A stretch of DNA of 64,000 nucleotides from positions 121,164 to 185,163 of the forward strand of contig JACKPB010000010.1 in the NCBI GenBank assembly GCA_024233875.1, given 5' to 3'. Made by a program: the position numbers and the translations under genes. The stretch comes from Leptospiraceae bacterium (GTDB lineage Bacteria; Spirochaetota; Leptospiria; Leptospirales; Leptospiraceae). How positions within the stretch are numbered: position 1 is the stretch's first letter; each line of letters begins with the position of its first letter. Positions 34,652-42,712 of this stretch are shown one piece after another. The notes beneath the pieces are model-generated. The model was not told where the DNA came from. It was given only the letters and a program-made list of their open reading frames with translations, and searched no databases.

Positions 34652-35783
34652 ATTTCTTATACAGATAAAAAGAAATCCCGGAAAACAAAACCGGCGTAAA
34701 CCATACTCCTACTGCCGGTGGAACTCCCCCATTTTCGCTGAGCGACTTTCCTATAGAAAAGAAAATGTAATAGATCAAGACCATCCCGATGGTCAGGCCT
34801 AGGGATGCGATTCCTGCAGATCGTTTGGTGAAAGTTCCCGTTATGGCTCCAATGATGACTACGATGATGCACATCAAAGGCATTGCAAAAATAGATTGTC
34901 TCTCTACTTCCAAATCATAAAAAGGCTTTCCTTTCTGCTTCCTATTTTCAATCTCTTCTGACAATTCCAAGAAATTCATCTGCTCTACTGTCTTTCTTGG
35001 TTTTTGAAAGTATTCCGGTCCCTCAGGAAAGGAGTAAGATTTTTCTTTGAATTTGAGAAAAGAAGAAACATTCAAGTCTTCTTTGAACTTTATTTCTTCT
35101 ACATTTTCAAGAAGCCAGTCATTTGTTTCTTTTTGATAGGTTGCTGATTGAGCTGATACTACATATTCTACAATGTAGTTAGGACTCATTTTTATATAAT
35201 TGAAACCACCTTTGATTTTGGTTTCGGTATTGTCATACCAATATACATAATAAAACCCTTCTTTCCCCCGGGTATGCAATTGATACACTAAATCCTGCTT
35301 GGTTCCAATTCCTTTCATGATGATTGAGAGCTCATATCCGGCCATTGAATTTGCCGGTCTCACAAGGAATTCACCGATAGCAAAAACAAAAAGCCACATG
35401 ACTCCGCCGAAAAGAAATATTGTCATTGCTGATCGATAAAAAGAGACCCCTGCAGCCATAATTGAAACGAGTTCCTTGTTTACATTGAATTGTCCTATGA
35501 CAAAGCAAACTGAAAACATCAAGGAAGGTGGTATTACAGCAACAAGAATTTTAGGTAGGTTGTAAAGCAGATAAAGCCCGATATGAAAAGGAGGCTGTTT
35601 GGAGTTCATGAAACTTCTCATATTATCCATAATTTGAGAGATAAGCATGACTCCGGCGAGAAGAACTATCGTTCCAAGAAATACTGAAATGAATTCTCTA
35701 AATATATATTTGTCTATCAATCTTGGTGGAAAGAGTTCTTTCTTAAGGTAAAGAATTGGCTTTAGTGGATTGAGAGAAATCAT
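34641..35783 (-). CDS. LptF/LptG-family LPS export permease
   Basis: 380 residues. Six predicted membrane helices in the family pattern: three N-terminal (with DKYIFREFISVFLG at the first and LLYNLPKILVAVIPPSLMFS), a large periplasmic beta-jellyroll-like domain (about 135-265), then three C-terminal helices (IFAMPLMCIIVVIIGAITG and following). LptF and LptG form the inner-membrane part of the LPS transporter. Only one of the pair is seen here, and the sequence does not tell which. A 43-base gap follows the GH31 gene, so it could be part of the same operon. Confidence 0.85.
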   Translation of the reverse strand: MISLNPLKPILYLKKELFPPRLIDKYIFREFISVFLGTIVLLAGVMLISQIMDNMRSFMNSKQPPFHIGLYLLYNLPKILVAVIPPSLMFSVCFVIGQFNVNKELVSIMAAGVSFYRSAMTIFLFGGVMWLFVFAIGEFLVRPANSMAGYELSIIMKGIGTKQDLVYQLHTRGKEGFYYVYWYDNTETKIKGGFNYIKMSPNYIVEYVVSAQSATYQKETNDWLLENVEEIKFKEDLNVSSFLKFKEKSYSFPEGPEYFQKPRKTVEQMNFLELSEEIENRKQKGKPFYDLEVERQSIFAMPLMCIIVVIIGAITGTFTKRSAGIASLGLTIGMVLIYYIFFSIGKSLSENGGVPPAVGVWFTPVLFSGISFYLYKKFNL

Positions 35784-35826
35784 CTTAGAGAAAAATCCGG
35801 GAAGGAGCTCTTCCCGGGGTTTGGGT

Positions 35827-38049
35827 TTATTTTAAGGACTTTTGGATGGATTCAAAAATCCTGTCTGACCAGGCTCCTCCAACTTTTACCAATGCCACAG
35901 GCTGGCCGGGAGGTGCTTGGAATGTCACATCTTTTCCACCGCCGATGATTTCACCCGTGAGGACATGTTTCCATTTCCCCGCAGGTAGATATCCTTTGAC
36001 TGTATCCTGACCTTTCGAGACAACAGGGACCACCATCAAATCTTCACCGAGCATAAACTGATATTTGATTTCATGTGTAAACTTATCCTTTGGAAAATTC
36101 AAATAAGGATGTCGGACTATAGGTAAACCTTTCTCTTTTGCTTCTTTAGATAGATGCATGAAGTAGTCTTTCAAAGCGTAGTGAATCTTGCCCATTTTTG
36201 CAAATTTCTTTTGTGATTCACTGTCTGAATAAACCTGATGGAATCTGGCCGGTACATTCCCTTCATGAGTTCTGAAAATTGGAGTAAAAGCATTGGCCTC
36301 TGCCCATCTTTCATTTAGTTCCTGTGTTCGATCGTAATTTGGAAAATAAAAAGGTGGGTTTTTTAATCCGGTGTATCCTCCGATATCGGAGTGATTGATT
36401 GCAATTCCACTGATTCCGCTTGAGTTGAGACCTACAATAGTAGAAGGAAGACCGTCATGTGTCTGAAAGCTAACCATTTGGTCGCCCAACCAAAATGCTG
36501 TTGAGTATTTGTTTGAGTAGCTGTAACCTGCTCGTGTGAAGAAGACAATCTGACCTTCTTTCTTTGCTTCAACTATAGCTTCCCTGTTTATTCTTGCCCA
36601 ATCAACAGGATAAATGTTGTGATACTTCTTGGCTGAAATCCCTGAATGTAGTTTGGCATCATAGGGAAGCCATTCCCCAAAATCAGCCATCCATCCGGAG
36701 AGTCCGACATCAATTAAGTTTTTCTTTATGATTTCTTTTGTCCACTTTACAGCTTCCGGATTGGTGAGGTCAATGAGATATGCAGGGAAGCCTACTGTTT
36801 CAATGAGATAGTCTTCACCTTTCTGGTTTTTGACAAGATAACCTTTTTGTTTCGCTTCTTCCAGCATAGGATTTCTGAAGGGGTCGTTTGGTATTTTGGG
36901 ATTGGTGTCAGCTAAAAATGAGTTTATGTAACCCAGTACTTTTATGTTTTTAGAATTCATTTCCGAGCAAAAATTTTTGAAATCCGGATAATAGGGCTCA
37001 GGTTTTCCATTCGAGTCATTATTTTCTGACTTTTCCTGAGCATACCATCTCCACTTCAATTGATCTCCAAAACCGGTCACACGTTTACCTACCCAATCTT
37101 GAATCCAGATGGCTGTAACGGGATTTCCGGCTTGAAGGGACTCTTCTACAACTTTCTTAGCCTTATCATGCCCACCCTGAAGACCGAGCCAGGTTCCGAA
37201 TGCCCATTCCGGTAGTTCGGGAAATCTACCAGTCTTTTCGGTGTATAGTGTGATCAACTCTGAAGGAGATTCGCCTATCCATACAGTTCCCTGAAATCCA
37301 TTCTCCCAGAAATTAACTTTTACATAGTCGCTTTCACTCAAATCAAACTTAGTGTAGGATGTGTTTTCATAAAACATTGAACGGTTTTCGGTTGTGATGT
37401 AGTGAGGAATGGGAGTGTAGGAGGTGAACTCATCCCCTCCTGCTCCAGCTGTCAGATTGGCTCCAAAAGTGATGGGCTGATCACCCCGTCCTATCCCCTG
37501 TTCTTCAGTGAAGAGATGAAACTTCTTGCCTTTTAAATTAAAATGACTGTACTGTTCACCGAAACCAAAAAACTGTTCTGATTCTGAGCTTCCGTATTGA
37601 AAGTAAGTTCTGTTTATTTTTTCATTTGAAAATTTAACGTTGATAAGAATAGATTTTGGGGACTTCTGTGTGATGTCAAACTGAAAGTCTGTATTGCAAT
37701 CATTACCTGTCAAATTTCCTTTTATAGTAATAGTATCATCTGTGCTTGTAATACTTTGGATTTCTTGGTTTTGGCACAAGGCGATCAATTTCTCCTTAAA
37801 CCTAAAAGCGGCCATACGATAGCTTACTTCTTCCTCTCCAATTCCGGCATTTAAGAAGGGTTGGTTTTTGGGCAGGGAAAGAAAAGATTTGGAAGCGTTT
37901 GCACTTGATATGATTAACCAGTTATCTTTTTCTGATAATTGAAGACCTGACTTAGTTGTCAGAGATTCTACTTTTTCTATTTTAATTGTTCCTGTCGAGG
38001 AACAATGGATATAGAAAAACAAGATTAGAAATGATAAATAAAACCGCAT
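35827..38049 (-). CDS. GH31 alpha-glycosidase lipoprotein, YihQ-like
   Basis: 740 residues with lipoprotein signal (lipobox YIHC, Cys16), then an N-terminal beta-sandwich and a GH31 barrel. It follows E. coli sulfoquinovosidase YihQ in detail: nucleophile Asp456 in WMADFGEWLP, acid/base Asp523 in WLGDQMVSF (67 residues apart, as in YihQ), HSDIGGYTG with the equivalent of Tyr508, and IQDWVGKR. But the YihQ sulfonate-binding Arg301 aligns with Gln330 (GDQLKW); the neighbouring Trp is kept. So the enzyme is of the YihQ clade but may not take sulfoquinovosides. Predicted to be exported and lipid-anchored, unlike cytoplasmic YihQ. No sulfoglycolysis gene is near. Confidence 0.85.
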   Translation of the reverse strand: MRFYLSFLILFFYIHCSSTGTIKIEKVESLTTKSGLQLSEKDNWLIISSANASKSFLSLPKNQPFLNAGIGEEEVSYRMAAFRFKEKLIALCQNQEIQSITSTDDTITIKGNLTGNDCNTDFQFDITQKSPKSILINVKFSNEKINRTYFQYGSSESEQFFGFGEQYSHFNLKGKKFHLFTEEQGIGRGDQPITFGANLTAGAGGDEFTSYTPIPHYITTENRSMFYENTSYTKFDLSESDYVKVNFWENGFQGTVWIGESPSELITLYTEKTGRFPELPEWAFGTWLGLQGGHDKAKKVVEESLQAGNPVTAIWIQDWVGKRVTGFGDQLKWRWYAQEKSENNDSNGKPEPYYPDFKNFCSEMNSKNIKVLGYINSFLADTNPKIPNDPFRNPMLEEAKQKGYLVKNQKGEDYLIETVGFPAYLIDLTNPEAVKWTKEIIKKNLIDVGLSGWMADFGEWLPYDAKLHSGISAKKYHNIYPVDWARINREAIVEAKKEGQIVFFTRAGYSYSNKYSTAFWLGDQMVSFQTHDGLPSTIVGLNSSGISGIAINHSDIGGYTGLKNPPFYFPNYDRTQELNERWAEANAFTPIFRTHEGNVPARFHQVYSDSESQKKFAKMGKIHYALKDYFMHLSKEAKEKGLPIVRHPYLNFPKDKFTHEIKYQFMLGEDLMVVPVVSKGQDTVKGYLPAGKWKHVLTGEIIGGGKDVTFQAPPGQPVALVKVGGAWSDRIFESIQKSLK

Positions 38050-38075
38050 AGATTCTCCTAATAAAATTGAAAAAT

Positions 38076-38945
38076 TTAAGACTTTCTTTCTGATCCACCC
38101 ACACGAGGAGCAGCTGTTGTTTTATTGGTTACTCCGTAGAGTGAAACAGCTTGCTTGGGTAGACTGGATTTTCGCCATTCAAACCAGGAGCCCTGATAGG
38201 TGCTGACATCCTGATACCCTACTTCTTTTAGCATGAGGGCAAGAAGGCAGGAACGGGATCCATTGTAATCATAGAGAACAGTAGTTCTTTCAGGCATGAA
38301 AGGAAAGCCCTGAAGTCTTTTGGTGAATATACTCTTGTCCATAATATAACCTTCAGAGTTAAAAAAAGTAGTCCAGTCCCATAGAAATGCTCCCGGCAAT
38401 CTTCCGCAGAGAGTTCCCTGTTCGGGGTTTGTCATACGCGGCAGTTTTCCATCATATTCGTCTTTGGTACGGGTGTCGAAAATCTGTAAGCGGGTCAAAT
38501 TCTTTTCCATAAAAGCTTTATCAACTACACCATTAATTTGTTTAGCTTTATCTATTGGTTCGAATTCCATAATCTTGGTTCCTGCTTCCAGATCTGCTTC
38601 AAACGGCCAACGTTTGGAGAGCATGTAAGTCTCCTTGATGCCTACCCCCCGCAATAAGTAAACCATTCTTGCGGCAAACATTCCCATACCTTCATCAAAA
38701 ACGATGATGCGAGTCTTAGATTCTGAATCAAACAAAGATTGGATACCTCTGAGATGACCTAGCATCTTTTTTTGAGACTCGTTGTCCGATCCAAATGCTT
38801 TTTTTATAAATGGAAAATAATAAGCACCTTTGATCGTTCCTGCTTCATAAAGAGCCTGACTTCTGCAGTCTATGACAAAATCATTTGAATCCAATTCATT
38901 CTTTAAAAAACCCCAGTTTGACAAAGCTTTATCCTCAAAATACAA
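38076..38945 (-). CDS. Tandem rhodanese-fold protein lacking catalytic cysteines
   Basis: 289 residues, two rhodanese domains as in thiosulfate/mercaptopyruvate sulfurtransferases (DFVIDCRSQALYEAGTIKGA; later FDTRTKDEYDGK). The active-site loop normally Cys-x-x-Gly-x-Thr reads Tyr-Asp226-Tyr-Asn-Gly-Ser in the C-terminal domain, and the N-terminal domain has Phe-Asp84-Glu-Gly-Met. Asp thus replaces the sulfur-carrying Cys in both halves. In bovine rhodanese only the N-terminal half is inactive. The protein is probably a pseudoenzyme or binds something else. It lies 26 bases upstream of the GH31 gene on the same strand. Confidence 0.8.
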   Translation of the reverse strand: MYFEDKALSNWGFLKNELDSNDFVIDCRSQALYEAGTIKGAYYFPFIKKAFGSDNESQKKMLGHLRGIQSLFDSESKTRIIVFDEGMGMFAARMVYLLRGVGIKETYMLSKRWPFEADLEAGTKIMEFEPIDKAKQINGVVDKAFMEKNLTRLQIFDTRTKDEYDGKLPRMTNPEQGTLCGRLPGAFLWDWTTFFNSEGYIMDKSIFTKRLQGFPFMPERTTVLYDYNGSRSCLLALMLKEVGYQDVSTYQGSWFEWRKSSLPKQAVSLYGVTNKTTAAPRVGGSERKS

Positions 38946-39152
38946 AAATATCGACGGATAGGAAAATCACAATAAGTGAATCATAGATTGATACTCAATA
39001 TTCAAATCAATCGCGGTTTTTGTACAGAGAGTGATTGATTTGAATGAGCAAACAGAAAAAAGAATCCTTCTTCTATTCTATCCGATATAACCATAAAAAT
39101 AGAATATAGTTTTTTGTGTGATTTAATTTTTAAAAAAAATTCTGTGACATAA

Positions 39153-39437
39153 TCATCTTGATGAACTTCTGGATGAAGAACTGGACGAACTTGAAGATCT
39201 TGAGGTAGAGGAAGAATTCGATCTATAGCAGGTTCTCTGGCATAGACTCCTTGTGTCATCACAAACTAAAACAGAAAGTAATGTGGTACTTGTTTTGGCA
39301 TTGTCTCCTGCCGCACTGGAAAATGCAGCCAGGCAAATATAAAATTTTGTATCACAATCATTCATGCATGTATTGTAGTAGTTGGTTGTGCATGTGAGTC
39401 CTGTAAGTAGCAATAAGATATAAATCCATGATTTCAT
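39153..39437 (-). CDS. Small Cys-rich lipoprotein with Ser/Arg tail
   Basis: 94 residues from the ATG at 39437, which has GAGGATAATAAA before it; the frame extends to 39488 but without a ribosome binding site. Signal peptide LLLLTGLTC gives a lipobox Cys. The mature part has several cysteines (CMNDC, FYICL, LVCDD, SLCQRTC) and ends in about 24 residues of Ser with Arg. The Ser tail is coded by a repetitive stretch, so its length may vary between strains. Function unknown. Confidence 0.65.
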   Translation of the reverse strand: MKSWIYILLLLTGLTCTTNYYNTCMNDCDTKFYICLAAFSSAAGDNAKTSTTLLSVLVCDDTRSLCQRTCYRSNSSSTSRSSSSSSSSSRSSSR

Positions 39438-39494
39438 TTTATTATCCTCAATAAATAATTCATTGTCTGAATTAAAAAGTCTATCCAATCAGAG

Positions 39495-41057
39495 TCAATC
39501 TATGATGTAACCTTTCCATTTTTTATCTTGATATTTCAATAGTACTTTAGTTTCATCCTGAATCAATTCTTTATCAGAAATAATCATATTTTCTTCTGAA
39601 TCATAAAGGTTACAGAAAATAAGTCTATCATCCGGTAATTTAACACAAACTAAATTGTACGGAGGTTTGATGTTTCCTCCCGGATTGTAATAGATAATAG
39701 TATAACTGTAGAGAATACCAATATGTTCGATTTTCTCAGGTAAAGGTAGATTTAAGGGGAACCATACCTTATTTGGAATTTTCTTTGCATCTTGATCCGG
39801 AAAATTCTTGTGGATAGCATCAGGATTTCGACTAAAAATGACAACGCTATTGATCGAATCAATCCCACCATTATTACTCATCAATGCAAAATTGACCGGT
39901 CTTTCGTTCCGGGGATCAAACAGAGGATTGGGGGTTAATGAAAATTGACTTAAAACATCCATCAAACCTGTCGCACCCGAAATCGACATGGATGCCTGGT
40001 AGTTCAGAATACCACCCCCGCGATTGATGTAGATTTTTTTTCCATTCACTAAGACATATCCTGATTTTAGAGTTTGAGTAACCTCATAAGGAGAAAGATC
40101 AAAAAAGTTTGAAATTTGTTTTAGTAGAATTCCGGGAAAGCAATCGTAAATCCATGCATAGTCAATATTATAAGGTTCTAATGAAGACATGCTGAGTGCA
40201 TCCCTTCCGGACTTTATCGATGGACTTTCGAAATGCTTTCTTTGTGATACGTATTCACTATAGATAGCAGTGGAGTAGCCTGTGATGTAGACGGGAGGTG
40301 AAGGAGATTTTAGTATTTTTTTATCCGTCAATTCTTTCCATTTTCTTTCACTCATGAGGATAGTAGAAAAAGCATGATCGCTTATGACTGCAATCATCGG
40401 AATCGAGTAGGGTGAAGCAATCATCCTATCTAAGGTTCGTTGTTTCAATTCTTTTTGAAAGTTGACAGCCCTTGGGTTTTGGATGGCACAGGATCTAAAG
40501 TAATGAATGATCTCTCCGATTTCTTTGGAGGTGATTTGGTTTTCATAAAACAATCTCTGTCCCAAAAGAGCATATAGAGAGATTAGTGTAGCTCCGTAAG
40601 GTACTTCTGAATCCTTGTGAGTCGTGGTAAGGGTCACATACTGCATGTCAGATGCGCTTCTGGTTATAGACTTAGCTGCATCCCCTGCTGAAATCAGGAC
40701 AACCCGATCATCATTATCTTTAATGATTCTTGATCCCTGCTCGATTGCACTACCTACCGATGCGCCTTCATTGTCGATTGTATGAGTGCTTATCCCTGTC
40801 AAACCAAGTTCAAATGCCAGTTTGATAGAATGACCAAAATCGGAAAAAATTCCGGAAGGTGGAATTGAGATTAAGTCCGTAATGTAATTCTCCGAACTGT
40901 CTTCGGAAAAGGATAAGTAGTCCAGTAATTTATAAAAGGACTTCTTGGATAAATATCTTGATTTCTCATATATATTTAGATCATTGTAGTTGGGTAAGTC
41001 AATTTCAGATGAAATAAAATCTGCGATACCAAGTATTACTATTCGTGGAGAATTCAT
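39495..41057 (-). CDS. Thiolase-like protein fused to a DUF35/OB domain, catalytic residues replaced
   Basis: 520 residues. Residues 1-400 have a thiolase fold: IDNEGASVGSAIEQG aligns with the nucleophile loop (Cys-Ala-Ser-Gly) but has Gly98 in place of Cys; the late YDCFPG stands for His-Asp-Ala-Phe; and GGGILNYQASMSISGATGL stands for the Gly-His-Pro loop with Gln for His. Residues about 420-520 resemble a DUF35 OB-fold domain, normally a separate partner of thiolase-like aldolases (Ltp2/ChsH2). So it is probably not a thiolase; it may be a retro-aldolase-like enzyme, or a non-catalytic partner. No thiolase partner gene is adjacent. It is divergent from the heme protein gene, with repeats B3 and B4 between. 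Confidence 0.7.
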   Translation of the reverse strand: MNSPRIVILGIADFISSEIDLPNYNDLNIYEKSRYLSKKSFYKLLDYLSFSEDSSENYITDLISIPPSGIFSDFGHSIKLAFELGLTGISTHTIDNEGASVGSAIEQGSRIIKDNDDRVVLISAGDAAKSITRSASDMQYVTLTTTHKDSEVPYGATLISLYALLGQRLFYENQITSKEIGEIIHYFRSCAIQNPRAVNFQKELKQRTLDRMIASPYSIPMIAVISDHAFSTILMSERKWKELTDKKILKSPSPPVYITGYSTAIYSEYVSQRKHFESPSIKSGRDALSMSSLEPYNIDYAWIYDCFPGILLKQISNFFDLSPYEVTQTLKSGYVLVNGKKIYINRGGGILNYQASMSISGATGLMDVLSQFSLTPNPLFDPRNERPVNFALMSNNGGIDSINSVVIFSRNPDAIHKNFPDQDAKKIPNKVWFPLNLPLPEKIEHIGILYSYTIIYYNPGGNIKPPYNLVCVKLPDDRLIFCNLYDSEENMIISDKELIQDETKVLLKYQDKKWKGYIID

Positions 41058-41152
41058 AAACTATTAATAAAATCATTAATTTTTTGATTCGTCAATTGCA
41101 TCAAAGAGTGATTGAATCTCTATAGAAATGATTTTCCTTCCTCTATTGTAAT

Positions 41153-41258
41153 TATAGTCATTTTCAAAAGTATTTGCGTATTCATTATTAAATCAGCAAT
41201 AAAATGGCTACATACCGTGAATAGAAAAACGCAATTATTTCTGAGAATGGGTATATAA
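41153..41258 (+). repeat. Family B dispersed repeat, copy B3
   Basis: TATAGTCATTTTC at the left, core AATCAGCAATAAAATGGCTA, right half AAAACGCAATTATTTCTGAG, ending GGTATATAAT. The end overlaps the start of B4, giving a head-to-tail pair. Confidence 0.8.
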
Positions 41259-41366
41259 TCATTTTCAAAAAGATTAGTGTAGCCCCTTTTAGTTCAGCAA
41301 TAAAATGACTACCTAAACTAAAGAGGAAAACACAATTGTTTTTGAGAACTGGTATATAATAAAAAT
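41254..41366 (+). repeat. Family B dispersed repeat, copy B4 (tandem with B3)
   Basis: Starts ATATAATCATTTTC, core TTCAGCAATAAAATGACTAC, then AAACACAATTGTTTTTGAGA and ends GGTATATAATAAAAAT. The right end of one unit doubles as the left end of the next, which defines the repeat period of about 100 bases. In this copy the inverted-repeat partner is AAAATGACTA. Confidence 0.8.
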
Positions 41367-41496
41367 ACTACCTTGGTTATCTTCATATTAACTTCATTCT
41401 AAAATCAAGCCCTTTCTGTTTTATTCAGGAAGGATAAGAAAATTATTGTTAGAAAAATTGGTTTAGAAATATTGATTCTATTTAGCTGAGGTACTT

Positions 41497-41970
41497 ATGA
41501 AATTAGTGAAAATAATTCTCGGAGCGATAGCAATAATTTGGATCTTAAGTTTAGTAATTTCTAAAATTATGCTTCCTATTCAAAATCCGGAAGGTCATTA
41601 TAGTGGACTGATTTTAGACCAGGAGTCTGATCAGATTTTAAAAGAATCCTGTTTTGATTGCCATAGTAATCTTACCAAATCGTATTGGTACATGAAAATG
41701 CCATTGGTCTCCATTTTTATTGCCCATCACATATCTGAAGGAAGGGAAGAACTGAACTTTTCAAAATGGGACTCTCTAACAGATAAACAAAAGAAGAAAG
41801 CTATCGAAAAATCTCTCGATGAAATCTCAGAAGGTGAAATGCCATTGAAGCCTTATATCAACATGCATCCTTCTGCCGAGATTGATTCAGAAAAGTTAGA
41901 GAAGTTAAAAAAAGCCGCTCATAGAATCTATGGTGTAATACCTGAGGATGGAGTTCCGGATAAAGATTAA
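41497..41970 (+). CDS. Heme-binding domain protein (Haem_bd family, CxxCH)
   Basis: 157 residues with an N-terminal membrane anchor or signal (IILGAIAIIWILSLVISKI) and one c-type heme site CFDCH (Cys52, Cys55, His56) preceded by Glu-Ser, followed by a helical region with MPLKPYINMHPSA that supplies a probable Met ligand. Matches Haem_bd (cytochrome c-like) proteins that are anchored in the periplasm. No cytochrome maturation or oxidase genes lie nearby. Repeat R3 begins directly after the stop codon and may terminate transcription. Confidence 0.8.
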   Translation: MKLVKIILGAIAIIWILSLVISKIMLPIQNPEGHYSGLILDQESDQILKESCFDCHSNLTKSYWYMKMPLVSIFIAHHISEGREELNFSKWDSLTDKQKKKAIEKSLDEISEGEMPLKPYINMHPSAEIDSEKLEKLKKAAHRIYGVIPEDGVPDKD

Positions 41971-42144
41971 TCACTCACCTTACGCAATTTTTTATTCTTC
42001 CGAACATTTTAATTTTTTTATACAAAATCGTATTTTACTAATAGATCGATAAAAATAGAGGTCTGGGGATGATGAGTCCCCAATTTGCCGAAAGGTTCTT
42101 TTCATTATCCTCAACTTTCACAAGAAGTGCATAAGGTGAGTTAA
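41971..42144. repeat. Family R structured element, copy R3
   Basis: 174 bp starting right after the heme protein stop. Ends CACTCACCTTACGC and GCATAAGGTGAGTT are inverted. It shares most of its bases with R2, including GTCCCCAA and TCATTATCCTCAACTTTC. The inner stem is GGGGA/TCCCC with loop TGATGAG; a GAAAGGTTCTTTTC hairpin follows. Confidence 0.8.
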
Positions 42145-42307
42145 TAAAATAAACACGTTTTCTCCCAAAAAGATTCAAGATTTTGTATAGGTGATGTCTT
42201 AATCTTAGATCAAATAAATTCTAGCGTTAGTAAGATTCAAATGATTTGAATAGTCAAATTCATTTAAAGAATTAATTTTTTCTAATAAAGGAAATGTATG
42301 TTTTCTG

Positions 42308-42426
42308 GCCATTTTCAGAAGTTTTTGAGTGTGCATAAAAGAATCAGCTATAAAATGGCTACATACCATAATAGGAAAATTGTAATTATTTATTCGAATC
42401 GGTATATGAGAACTGGTATATAAATT
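42308..42426 (+). repeat. Family B dispersed repeat, copy B5
   Basis: Left GGCCATTTTCAGAAG, core GAATCAGCTATAAAATGGCT, right half with TGTAATTATTTATTCG; its end GGTATATGAG is followed by ACTGGTATATAAAT, a partial duplication. It ends about 20 bases before the GTG of the next gene, so the TATATAAAT may act as its -10 box. Confidence 0.75.
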
Positions 42427-42446
42427 CTGAAATCGCGGAGACGAAC

Positions 42447-42710
42447 GTGGATATAAACGAAAAAGGGGAAAAAACATACAACATCATAGAAGTAAGACAG
42501 ATATTGATTGAGTATTTCAATAAGTTTCCCGGGACTAAGGGTAAGGATATTTTCCGGGAATTGGAAATGGATCCATTTTTACTAAAACTCAATCAAATGA
42601 GTTCCGGTAATTCCAGAATCACTCAATCTGAACTTTTCGGGATGAAAGAAGAAATGAAAGTTATGATTGAGAGAGGAAATCTCTCGGATCATACAGGATA
42701 TGAAGTTTGA
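42447..42710 (+). CDS. Small protein of unknown function
   Basis: 87 residues from a GTG start with GGAGACG upstream. Charged, mostly helical, without signal, cysteine or membrane helix; the segment IIEVRQILIEYFNKFPGTKGKDIFRELEMDP could be a small winged or HTH-like helix bundle. Its stop lies two bases before the convergent stop of the nucleotide cyclase gene. It may be driven by repeat B5. Confidence 0.5.
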   Translation: MDINEKGEKTYNIIEVRQILIEYFNKFPGTKGKDIFRELEMDPFLLKLNQMSSGNSRITQSELFGMKEEMKVMIERGNLSDHTGYEV

Positions 42711-42712
42711 TC

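Larger units (their letters stand above)
41058..41496. other. Divergent intergenic region holding a tandem pair of family B repeats
   Basis: 439 bp, mostly occupied by B3 and B4 (41153-41366). The remaining ~130 bp before the heme protein gene is AT-rich and probably carries its promoter. No ORF was found. Confidence 0.6.
41971..42446. other. Intergenic region with copies R3 and B5
   Basis: 476 bp between the heme protein gene and a small ORF on the same strand. It contains R3 and B5 separated by about 160 bases of AT-rich sequence with no ORF I would support. Confidence 0.6.

Noticed and set aside
39002..39262. 86-residue ORF on the minus strand
   Set aside because: Overlaps the Cys-rich lipoprotein gene in another frame and lacks a start signal; the lipoprotein has a signal peptide and ribosome binding site.
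41153..41366. Tandem repeats B3 and B4 as a CRISPR-like array
   Set aside because: Only two units, of about 100 bases, without short identical repeats separated by unique spacers, and single copies occur elsewhere. No cas gene is present.
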